Assembly: GCA_023249275.1 (NCBI GenBank) | Contig: JAHFCV010000148.1 | Location: 1-5,689, forward strand | Length of the DNA stretch: 5,689 nt | Direction: 5' to 3' | Source: Candidatus Methanoperedens sp. | Lineage (GTDB): Archaea > Halobacteriota > Methanosarcinia > Methanosarcinales > Methanoperedenaceae | Part shown: positions 1 to 5,689 of the stretch, piece by piece | Layout of the letters: the number at the start of each line of letters is the position of its first letter | Position numbering within the stretch: position 1 is the stretch's first letter | Notes under the pieces: model-generated | Seen by the model: the letters and a program-made list of their open reading frames with translations, nothing else | Told to the model about the DNA's origin: nothing | Database searches by the model: none | Position numbers and translations under genes: made by a program

Positions 1-3000
1 CATATAGAACAGAACTCAGAGTTCCAGAAGAAGGCTCTTGCGGCGGGCGGGGTGAACCTTCGGGGATGGGGTCAGGAAATCAATCTTATCCCTGGAAGCA
101 CATTTGACCCGATAACGAATGCGGCAAGAGAAGGCGCGATGCGGTTTTCTCTGGAACATCCAACTGCGTTCAAGAAAGCGGCAGGTGTGCAGGAGTATCT
201 GGAAAACAAATTCGTGGTGAGGGCGGCGATAAAGCGCCTTCCAAGATCGTCCAGACTCCTTCCGATGGAGGCGGATTATGCCGAGAAGGCAATGCTCCTG
301 CCCAAGAAGATCAGGTTCGATATAGCTCAGGGCACGGAAAGGGATATTGAACTGGCAAAAGAGGCAAGGAAAGCTTTCGGCGAGAATTACGAAGAGATAG
401 TGTCCAATCTTATAGAGACGCCAGTGACGCGTGAGTCTGCGAAGCTTACCAGGGAGCAGCGTGCCATAGTAGAAGAGCTGGAAACATATAACAAGGGGTT
501 CGCGGCGGCGGAGAAGGAACTTGGGCTGCTGGATAATGAGATGTCGGGGTACTTGAGGCATACGCTGACTCCAGATACGAAGAAGTACCTGGAAAAGGGA
601 GGCAAGAAGGTCTCGACAGAATTGTATACGCCGCTCTCCGTCGAGAACAAGTTCGGCACAAAGCGAACCATACAGGGGATGGTATCGGAGATCAATGAGA
701 GGGCGCGAAAGGAACTCGGCATAGATTTCGATTACTTCGAGGCAAACCCTTTCAAAGCAACCTCCATCAGAAGAGCCGAAAGCGTTAAGGCAGTGGAGCA
801 GGCGAAGTTCTTGAAGTGGACTGTGGAGAAGTACGGCGTATCAGAAGAAGTGGCGCGGGTAGCGCCAGATAAGTATGTGCAGAGTTCGTCCAGGTATATA
901 GAGGGCGCATGGCTGCCGAAACCAATCGCAGAGGATATCGAGAAAGAGTTCGTACAAAAAGACATCGGTGCTGCACTGCAGCTCTATGATAAGGCTCTCA
1001 GTACGTGGAAGTACGGCGCCACGGTAACTCATCCTGCATATCACGCAACGAACGTAATAGGCGGTATGTTCAACAACTGGTTAGCCGAGATCGACCCGCG
1101 GTCTTACTACCGAAGTTCCAGGCTTTTGCTGGGCGGGGATAAGGAGAAGGTATTCACGACGGCGCTGGGGGACGAGTACACAGGACAGGAATTGCTGAAG
1201 ATGGCTGGCGAATCGGGGATCCTCAGCCAGCCGGGCATGATGGATATTCAAAAACTTTCTTATGGGATAGCGGACACGCAGACGGAGAAGTCCATAGAGC
1301 TTGCGAAGAAGCTGGCGAACACCCCGATAACAACAGCCCAGTATGAAGAGAATTTCATCCGTTTTTCATTATTTAACGACAGGATAATGAAAGGAGACAC
1401 GGTACAGGGAGCCAGGGAATGGGTCTCCGAGTTCCAGTTCCAGTATTCGAAGGAGTCATTCACCCCGTTCGAGCGCGACTATATGAAGCGTGCGGTGCCA
1501 TTCTATGCTTGGACGCGCGGCAACGTCCCGCTCATGGGGAAGCAGCTGGTTTTAAGCCCGGGGAAGTACGCGCAGTTCGGGAAGCTTACAAACGCTGCGG
1601 TCGGCGGTCAGGAGCTTCCACAGTATGCCGAAGGAGACCTTACATGGATGTGGCCGTGGGACGAGTCCACAGGCACGTTCAATTACATGCGCACACCTGC
1701 AACAGATCTGGATATATTTAACGACCCGATATGGTACGGGGTGGGTGCTATTACACCATTCGCAAAGTACCCGGCGGAGCAGGTTCTGGGTTTCAATACG
1801 TATACCCTCAGGGATTTCGATACTGACCTGCCATGGTATAACCCGCAGCACAGCGCAGCATCAAACCTGGCAGTGGGGCGCACCGGACGGGATGTTGGGA
1901 CGCTTTCTGACGTTTACGAAGACAGGAATGCCGGGAAACAGGTAGTGAAATATCTTACCGGGGCTGGTCAGGCTGCAACAAAGATCAAGAAGAAGAGCGG
2001 TACAGAGCTCCGGGATGCATACAGGAAATATACAGGAAGGCCCAACGACTTTTCATATGAGCAGCGGTTAGCGCTGATGCAGAGAGACAACTGGGCAAGC
2101 GCCCAGTCGGGTATATCGGGCAAGTTTGAGCAGCTTCAGGGCGGGCATTTCTATCCTGCAGACCTCGGCGGAGCGGCTTTTTCTTGGAACTTTATCACGC
2201 AGACGCGGGAGGAGAACTTAGAGTGGCTGAGCGCGCAGTTATATATTGAGAACCTTCCAGAGCGTGAACTTCAGCGGGATGAGGCATGGGGCAGGTATGA
2301 GGCGGAGTACACTGCAGGCGTGGAGGATATCAATGCGCGAACCCTGGATAATCGCGGTCGTCCTGAGAATGAAGCTCAGAAGGAAAAGAAGAGGTACGAT
2401 CTCAGGAAATCGGCGAACATAAAGATGTATAACCGGCAGTTGAACACTGTCAGGTCAGCGATACAGAGTGCAGAGAAGGATCTCAGGGGGGAGAAGAAGA
2501 AAATAGAAGACGCCAGGGCGAAGGGGTACAGCGATCCGACGTCAGAAGCACAGATAAAGGTCATCGAGGCTGCGCTGGTTGAGTACAGGGCGCTGTATGA
2601 GAAGGTATCCGGGCTGCGGGATGCGGAGCAGGGAAAGGAGTTAGAACTGCCGGAGCAGGGCACGGACCTGTCCAGGTTCCAGCCGATGGACATTGGCGGC
2701 TATGATAAGTATGCAGTTCGCTATGGCAAGGGAGCCGAACTCGCAAAGCCAGAAGACATCGAGAAGCTGGTCGATCTCAAGAAGATCGCCGCTTACTATG
2801 CGGCAATGAAGAGCTACGGTCCTGTGGTGGGTTTCATGCCCGGGACTCCGGAAGCGGTCAAGAATCGCGTATTGTTCACAAGGGATGAAAGATATGAGGA
2901 GCTTGCGCAAATAGCCAACCCGCTCATATCCGGGGCGGGATGGGAGGGGATATCGGGTAAGAACTACATCGGACCAAGGAATATTAGCGAACTCCGGGAG

Positions 3001-3192
3001 GTTGTGGAGGGTTCGGTGCCCGGACAGGAATCCGTGATGGGCATGGGAGAGCCGCCTGCATGGTATTCAAACCAGCAGGTATCGCAGGAGCCCAGGCAGG
3101 CTACAGAGTTCGACTACAATGACCCTGAGTTCAGGGAGGCGGTCAGGGAGATTGTCCAGGAAACGCTGAGTGAAGGCATCGTTTCGGATTGA
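1..3192 (+). CDS. Large polyvalent/internal-virion-type structural protein (5' partial)
   Basis: The frame is open from base 1 to the TGA at 3190-3192, giving 1063 residues. A GTG at 52 is the first possible start, but the 17 codons before it are open and the sequence before it (GGCGGGCGGG) is not a convincing ribosome site, so the gene probably begins upstream. I recognise, from memory, the pattern of large tailed-phage 'polyvalent' or ejection-type proteins: MSGYLRHTLTP (181-191); an IRRAESVKAVEQAKFLKW segment (256-273); WLPKP (304-308); a core with W336, P345, H348 and N351 (ALSTWKYG, then THPAYHATNVIGG); and ERDYMKRAVPFYAWTRGNVP (491-510) after a G-x(5)-A-x(2)-W-V helix. Residues about 790-875 are charged and helical, probably coiled coil, and the tail end is acidic (FREAVREIVQETLSEG). 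There is no signal peptide in view and no clear membrane segment. Likely a virion-internal or portal-proximal protein delivered with the genome. A tape-measure role is possible but less likely, since the protein is not a long repetitive helix. The family call is moderate; the exact role is unknown. Confidence 0.62.
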   Translation, partial: HIEQNSEFQKKALAAGGVNLRGWGQEINLIPGSTFDPITNAAREGAMRFSLEHPTAFKKAAGVQEYLENKFVVRAAIKRLPRSSRLLPMEADYAEKAMLLPKKIRFDIAQGTERDIELAKEARKAFGENYEEIVSNLIETPVTRESAKLTREQRAIVEELETYNKGFAAAEKELGLLDNEMSGYLRHTLTPDTKKYLEKGGKKVSTELYTPLSVENKFGTKRTIQGMVSEINERARKELGIDFDYFEANPFKATSIRRAESVKAVEQAKFLKWTVEKYGVSEEVARVAPDKYVQSSSRYIEGAWLPKPIAEDIEKEFVQKDIGAALQLYDKALSTWKYGATVTHPAYHATNVIGGMFNNWLAEIDPRSYYRSSRLLLGGDKEKVFTTALGDEYTGQELLKMAGESGILSQPGMMDIQKLSYGIADTQTEKSIELAKKLANTPITTAQYEENFIRFSLFNDRIMKGDTVQGAREWVSEFQFQYSKESFTPFERDYMKRAVPFYAWTRGNVPLMGKQLVLSPGKYAQFGKLTNAAVGGQELPQYAEGDLTWMWPWDESTGTFNYMRTPATDLDIFNDPIWYGVGAITPFAKYPAEQVLGFNTYTLRDFDTDLPWYNPQHSAASNLAVGRTGRDVGTLSDVYEDRNAGKQVVKYLTGAGQAATKIKKKSGTELRDAYRKYTGRPNDFSYEQRLALMQRDNWASAQSGISGKFEQLQGGHFYPADLGGAAFSWNFITQTREENLEWLSAQLYIENLPERELQRDEAWGRYEAEYTAGVEDINARTLDNRGRPENEAQKEKKRYDLRKSANIKMYNRQLNTVRSAIQSAEKDLRGEKKKIEDARAKGYSDPTSEAQIKVIEAALVEYRALYEKVSGLRDAEQGKELELPEQGTDLSRFQPMDIGGYDKYAVRYGKGAELAKPEDIEKLVDLKKIAAYYAAMKSYGPVVGFMPGTPEAVKNRVLFTRDERYEELAQIANPLISGAGWEGISGKNYIGPRNISELREVVEGSVPGQESVMGMGEPPAWYSNQQVSQEPRQATEFDYNDPEFREAVREIVQETLSEGIVSD

Positions 3193-3247
3193 GTGACCAC
3201 ACTACTGAGACCTGTCGCGCAATCTCTAAATGTATCTACGTATTACA

Positions 3248-3267
3248 ATAGTGATACGATAGTTATA
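3248..3267 (+). repeat. Direct repeat with 11-base period at the candidate promoter
   Basis: ATAGTGATA (3248-3256) is followed by ATAGTTATA (3259-3267), identical at 8 of 9 positions and offset by 11 bases, about one helical turn. The second copy runs into the TATA-like element. Two same-face copies beside a promoter look like a binding site for a dimeric or cooperative regulator, but chance similarity in AT-rich DNA cannot be excluded. Confidence 0.4.
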
Positions 3268-3274
3268 TTATCAC
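3251..3274. repeat. Inverted repeat bracketing the TATA-like element
   Basis: GTGATA (3251-3256) and TATCAC (3269-3274) are perfect reverse complements separated by 12 bases; pairing does not extend in either direction. The element encloses most of the TATA-like box, as an operator for a dimeric repressor would. Six-base arms with a 12-base spacer can arise by chance, so this is a weak call. Confidence 0.35.
3263..3270 (+). promoter_or_regulatory. Candidate archaeal TATA box for the hub operon
   Basis: TTATATTA resembles the archaeal box A. Its centre (about 3266-3267) lies 26-30 bases before the GTG at 3296, so a normal archaeal transcription start (about 25-27 bases downstream of the TATA centre) would fall at about 3291-3296, on or just before the start codon. 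That predicts a leaderless or nearly leaderless mRNA and would explain why this start lacks a good Shine-Dalgarno sequence; the only candidate, AGGA at 3277-3280, sits 15 bases away. The bases just upstream (ACGATAG) are only a weak match to a BRE. A second, poorer AT-rich candidate, TCTAAATG, lies at about 3225-3232. Confidence 0.42.
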
Positions 3275-3287
3275 GCAGGACAATTCC

Positions 3288-3302
3288 GTGTCAGTGTGAC
3301 AC
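3288..3302. promoter_or_regulatory. 15-base palindrome over the hub gene start codon
   Basis: GTGTCA (3288-3293) and TGACAC (3297-3302) are perfect reverse complements around a 3-base centre (GTG, 3294-3296). The GTG start codon occupies 3296-3298, so it lies partly in the centre and partly in the right arm. As DNA this could be an operator covering the predicted transcription start. As RNA, if the transcript began far enough upstream to include it, it would be a small hairpin (6 pairs, 3-base loop) masking the start. If the message is leaderless only the DNA interpretation holds. Confidence 0.4.
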
Positions 3303-5038
3303 TAAGATTTGAAGGCTATGTAAAAAGCCCCGACGGCTTCGGCAATGGTACATATGAGGTTCTGCACCCAAAAGGCGCGTCGATAGAGATAACCAGGTCG
3401 TTATTCGAAGGCGATGTGCTGCGGATAACTTCGGTCAGGAATACGCCAGACCCGGCGCTCGAAAAAGCCCGCGGGATTCGGTTCTATGATGGGAATAGAA
3501 AGCTGTTCGATGGGTATTTGCGCGCACCGGATTATCGACGCGGCAGCAACAAGTACAGGTCTCTGACCACAGACGTTTACGATTGGCGCAAGGAGCTTGA
3601 GGCAATATACATTACAGAGTCGGCAGGCGGCACTGAGAGCTATGTCAATCAATCAATAGACTTCATACTTGCCGACCTCTGCAGGATGGCAAACTCCGCC
3701 GGGGTCGTGAAAAAGCAGACCTATAAATACGATCCCAGCAGGCTGCCATATTATCCATCGTTTTTCGCAACGGAATTAATCTCTCCGACCTTTACAAACA
3801 CCATCTGGGATGCATTTACTGAATTAACGAAGTTGATGGATATCCTGGAAGTATCCCGCACCGGTCAGTGGGCAATCAAGGTCGACAGTTTGCAGGACGA
3901 CAATTACATCTACATCATCCCACAGATGATTTCGATAGACACGGTCGCATTTGGGAACTTCGAAGTGGGTGCGGGATTTTCAGACCTTTTAACTCATCCA
4001 TACGGTCTCATGCTCTGGGCGAAAACGCTCACGGACATAACCGGCTCGAATCTCACATTAAGTATCACTTACACTGACCAGGATGGGCTTAACCCAAATA
4101 CAGCCAACCTAACGATCCCGAAGGATACGCCGAAAGGCACTTATTTCCCCGTTTCGCTGGAGCAGGGGGATACGCTTGTAAAAGACGTCACCAATATAAC
4201 GGGACTGGGCGGCGGGACGGGCAATGCCGTCCGGATAGAAGGCAAAGACACACGGACACTTCCAGACTGGAAACTCCAGCCGCCGAAGGGTATAGGGAAG
4301 GATTACAAGAAGCTGCTGAATCATGTGGTAATCAAAGGCAAGGGGAACTTAAAGACACAGACGCTCGGAGATACGCCACTGCTGGACACCGTAAGCATCA
4401 CGTCAAACGACTTTTACGTCAATCCCGCGACCCAGCCGACGATGAGAAATTACCTGAAGGTCACGGTCTCGAACCCAACGGGAAGCGACAAGACGGGAAG
4501 CGTGAAGCTGCGCGGGTTCTCGGGGCCGCCAGAGGGCCCAGATGAATTGCTGGAAGAGCGTTTTTATCTCAAGGTGCCAGCCGGACAGGTGATAAACCAC
4601 GCGACGGATAACCGCTACTATTCGTTATCAATGAACGTGTCACCGAACACAGGCTTAAACATAACCGGCTTCTGGGGTTGTACTGTCAAGGTGGAGGAGT
4701 TTATGTTTGGCGTAGCTGGGAGATCAATAAACCTGTTCGGTCTCAGAGCAGACATTATCCCGAAAATGGACTTCGACACGCAACTTAAGTGCGATTCCTA
4801 TGCCCATGAACTTGTGGAGTCGTATCATGCACCGACGGTTTACATCTCGGCAAGTTTAAAACCGAGGTATATAGACACGTCAGATCTCGTGGGGAAGACC
4901 GTCCGGTTGGAAGATGAACTTACAGGAAACCAGATGGATTTCCTGTGCACTAAGCAGGTGCTCAGGTTCAGCGGGAAAGAGAAATACGAGCAGATAGAAG
5001 CGATGCGTTTCAACTATGATTGGGAGTACGCGGAGTAG
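3296..5038 (+). CDS. Baseplate hub / tail-tip protein with inserted beta domains
   Basis: This is a 580-residue protein beginning at GTG 3296. That is the only standard start between the upstream in-frame TAG (3260-3262) and the conserved N-terminal sequence, and it fits the candidate promoter spacing. The architecture is that of phage tail hub proteins. Residues 1-110 form a beta-rich domain (EITRSLFEGDVLRITSVRN, then FYDGNRKLFDGYL). A helix-strand unit follows at about 165-200 (IWDAFTELTKLMDILEVSRTG), then a NHVVIKGKG strand (342-350). The C-terminal segment has a helix (492-513, YAHELVE) and a hub-like SDLVGKTVRLEDELTGNQMD strand pair. Two extra beta-rich segments interrupt this framework: about 240-316 (ITYTDQDG, then GDTLVKDVTNITGLGGGTGN) and about 363-472, which is Ig-like or jelly-roll-like by appearance. 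It likely forms the central ring at the tail tip that joins tail tube to receptor-binding parts. There is no signal peptide or membrane helix. Family recognition is by pattern, not alignment; a tail-spike or host-recognition role is an alternative. Confidence 0.66.
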   Translation: MTLRFEGYVKSPDGFGNGTYEVLHPKGASIEITRSLFEGDVLRITSVRNTPDPALEKARGIRFYDGNRKLFDGYLRAPDYRRGSNKYRSLTTDVYDWRKELEAIYITESAGGTESYVNQSIDFILADLCRMANSAGVVKKQTYKYDPSRLPYYPSFFATELISPTFTNTIWDAFTELTKLMDILEVSRTGQWAIKVDSLQDDNYIYIIPQMISIDTVAFGNFEVGAGFSDLLTHPYGLMLWAKTLTDITGSNLTLSITYTDQDGLNPNTANLTIPKDTPKGTYFPVSLEQGDTLVKDVTNITGLGGGTGNAVRIEGKDTRTLPDWKLQPPKGIGKDYKKLLNHVVIKGKGNLKTQTLGDTPLLDTVSITSNDFYVNPATQPTMRNYLKVTVSNPTGSDKTGSVKLRGFSGPPEGPDELLEERFYLKVPAGQVINHATDNRYYSLSMNVSPNTGLNITGFWGCTVKVEEFMFGVAGRSINLFGLRADIIPKMDFDTQLKCDSYAHELVESYHAPTVYISASLKPRYIDTSDLVGKTVRLEDELTGNQMDFLCTKQVLRFSGKEKYEQIEAMRFNYDWEYAE

Positions 5039-5041
5039 GAG
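5032..5041 (+). promoter_or_regulatory. Ribosome binding site of the 121-residue gene, overlapping the hub stop codon
   Basis: Two GGAG copies lie within ten bases: 5032-5035, 9 bases before the ATG at 5045, and 5038-5041, only 3 bases before it. The first has the better spacing. The hub stop codon TAG (5036-5038) lies between and partly inside them, which favours translational coupling and supports ATG 5045 as the true start. Confidence 0.55.
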
Positions 5042-5044
5042 ATA

Positions 5045-5410
5045 ATGGAGAAGAGTACCAACGATACGCAAGATATAATAGAGAAGGCGATCTGGAAGTT
5101 TTTAGAAGCCAATAAGGAACTGGTGCTCCGGCGTGTCATAGGTGCAGATGGGCTTGCGCTGACCGCGGGGATTAACAAAGATATAACCATAGACACCTAT
5201 GGCATGGGAAAGGCGCTCTACAAAGGCGTGGAGATCGGCTCAGGCAGCGGGGGCGAAGGCGGTGGTGGGTATGTGGATAGAATAATAGGCAAGGACTGCC
5301 CCGGTTCCGTTTCACAACCGATGGTTATTTGCAGTCCGACCGGCACGCCCTGCGAGGTTCATGTAATCGCTGGGAAGAATGGAAGAATAGTTTTCAAGAG
5401 GTCGGCATAG
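5045..5410 (+). CDS. Small Gly-rich, three-cysteine protein of unknown function in the tail operon
   Basis: I do not recognise this 121-residue protein. It has three visible parts. Residues 1-30 are a charged, probably helical N-terminus (DIIEKAIWKFLEANKELVLRR). Residues 31-64 are short strands (VIGADGLALTAGI, then DITIDTYGMGKALYKGVEI). A flexible Gly/Ser linker (65-75, GSGSGGEGGGG) then leads to a C-terminal 46 residues with cysteines at 85, 96 and 103 and strand-forming ends (EVHVIAGKNGRIVFKRS). There is no signal peptide or membrane helix. It starts 6 bases after the hub gene and its stop abuts the radical SAM start, so it is certainly cotranscribed in any single-promoter model. The linker joining a helical module to a compact beta module suits a small virion accessory such as a tail-tip or fibre-attachment protein. 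Being the immediate upstream neighbour of a radical SAM enzyme, it could also be that enzyme's substrate. Both ideas rest on context. Confidence 0.72.
   Translation: MEKSTNDTQDIIEKAIWKFLEANKELVLRRVIGADGLALTAGINKDITIDTYGMGKALYKGVEIGSGSGGEGGGGYVDRIIGKDCPGSVSQPMVICSPTGTPCEVHVIAGKNGRIVFKRSA
5398..5402 (+). promoter_or_regulatory. Ribosome binding site of the radical SAM gene
   Basis: GAGGT, a core part of the archaeal/bacterial anti-Shine-Dalgarno complement, lies 8 bases before the ATG at 5411, inside the last codons of the preceding gene. Its ideal spacing decides the start of the radical SAM gene and indicates coupled translation. Confidence 0.6.
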
Positions 5411-5689
5411 ATGGATGTAAGTCCGCTAAAGGCGGTTATAAAGATCGGTGCATGTGCCCGCAGCCGCAAGGTAGTCTCATGGAGATACCTGGATATGCAC
5501 ATTGTCAACTACTGCCAGCTTGACTGCAAGCACTGCTACCTCATTAAGAAGAACGATACGATGTCATTTGGTATGTTCAAGGACATATGCGAGGACTTCA
5601 TGGCGGTGCGGCATCCTCTGAAGGATATAGATATTATCCTCGGCGGCGGCGATGCGCTGCTTCACCCGGACTTTGGCAGGATTGTCGGG
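5411..5689 (+). CDS. Radical SAM enzyme, N-terminal part (3' truncated by window edge)
   Basis: The frame from ATG 5411 stays open to the last base, giving 93 residues. Residues 28-45 read DMHIVNYCQLDCKHCYLI. Cys35, Cys39 and Cys42 form the CxxxCxxC motif that binds the [4Fe-4S] cluster and S-adenosylmethionine, preceded by a beta strand and followed by the usual aromatic (Tyr43). About 35 residues later comes strand DIIILGGGDALLHPDF (73-88), in the position of the 'GGE' SAM-binding motif and its common continuation (GGGEPLLHPDF in relatives). Here the acidic residue is Asp81, a conservative but less usual change. The core enzyme would generate a 5'-deoxyadenosyl radical; the substrate cannot be told because the C-terminal domain (possible SPASM or other auxiliary cluster domain) is beyond the window. 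There is also a Cys15 of unknown use. It begins directly after the stop codon of the 121-residue gene (TAG then ATG, no gap) with a good ribosome site, so it belongs to the tail operon. Fold assignment is strong; specific function is open. Confidence 0.88.
   Translation, partial: MDVSPLKAVIKIGACARSRKVVSWRYLDMHIVNYCQLDCKHCYLIKKNDTMSFGMFKDICEDFMAVRHPLKDIDIILGGGDALLHPDFGRIVG

Larger units (their letters stand above)
3193..3295 (+). other. Intergenic regulatory region between the two large structural genes
   Basis: This 103-base gap is the only substantial non-coding stretch in the window and is visibly richer in A/T than the flanking genes in its second half (about 3220-3272). It holds a TATA-like element, a near-perfect direct repeat and two inverted repeats, listed separately. 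I see no G/C-rich hairpin followed by a T tract, so no recognisable intrinsic terminator for the upstream gene. A 10-codon ATG reading frame (3230-3262) has no ribosome site and is not called as a gene. Confidence 0.6.

Noticed and set aside
52..54. GTG as the true start of the large gene
   Set aside because: The frame is open to the window edge and the bases just upstream do not resemble a ribosome binding site, so it is more likely an internal valine codon.
16..561. 181-residue reading frame on the minus strand
   Set aside because: It lies wholly inside the large + strand gene, its product is basic and of low-complexity shadow character with no recognisable motif, and the + strand frame carries the phage-like motifs.
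1419..1945. Two overlapping + strand reading frames (1419-1721 and 1625-1945)
   Set aside because: Both sit in the alternative frames of the most conserved part of the large structural gene and have unstructured Arg/His/Cys-rich translations typical of shadow frames.
3193..3247. Terminator for the large gene
   Set aside because: I looked for a stable stem followed by a T run, or an archaeal T-rich tract, and found neither in the 55 bases after the stop codon.
3230..3262. 10-codon ATG reading frame in the intergenic gap
   Set aside because: There is no ribosome site, the translation has no recognisable character, and it overlaps the candidate operators. Chance is the simpler explanation.
5237..5270. 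Gly-rich stretch as a nucleotide repeat array
   Set aside because: The bases encode a GSGSGGEGGGG linker through mixed Gly codons without a repeating unit, so it is a protein-level linker and not a DNA repeat.
5329..5523. 64-residue reading frame overlapping the last two genes
   Set aside because: It crosses the stop/start junction of two well-supported genes in another frame. The overlapping frame starting at 5411 carries the radical SAM motif and a proper ribosome site.
1..5689. CRISPR array, tRNA, insertion sequence or attachment site
   Set aside because: I saw no spaced direct repeats of CRISPR length, no tRNA cloverleaf signature with CCA-proximal motifs, no transposase motif and no terminal inverted repeats. 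The coding density leaves little room for them.

Overview
This window looks like part of the structural (virion/tail) region of a tailed virus or provirus, probably of an archaeon. The archaeal assignment is an inference from three things: an AT-rich TATA-box-like element 26 bases upstream of a GTG start in the one real intergenic gap; Shine-Dalgarno sequences at the internal genes of the same operon; and heavy use of ATA (Ile) and AGG/AGA (Arg) codons in DNA of roughly 50% GC. That codon pattern is common in methanogen- and ANME-type Euryarchaeota and unusual for bacteria of similar GC. No host gene in the window fixes the lineage.

Layout: four protein-coding genes, all on the + strand, with almost no spare DNA. 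(1) 1-3192 is the 3' part of a very large gene, open at the left edge, for a protein resembling the large 'polyvalent'/internal-virion proteins of tailed phages. (2) 3193-3295 is a 103-base intergenic region with a candidate archaeal promoter, a direct repeat of 11-base period and two inverted repeats, one of which covers the next start codon. (3) 3296-5038 encodes a 580-residue protein with the architecture of a baseplate-hub/tail-tip protein carrying two inserted beta-rich domains. (4) 5045-5410 encodes a 121-residue protein of unknown function with a Gly/Ser linker and three C-terminal cysteines. (5) 5411 to the right edge is the N-terminal 93 residues of a radical SAM enzyme with an intact CxxxCxxC cluster motif. 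It is cut by the window edge.

The hub, small protein and radical SAM genes are packed as one operon: 6 bases separate the first two, and the second stop codon directly abuts the third start codon. Each internal start has a purine-rich ribosome binding site inside the preceding gene, so the three are probably translated in a coupled way from the candidate promoter near 3263. The most unusual feature is this placement of a radical SAM enzyme directly behind a tail gene and a small Cys-containing protein. It raises the possibility that the enzyme modifies a virion protein, perhaps its small neighbour. That is a hypothesis from gene order only.
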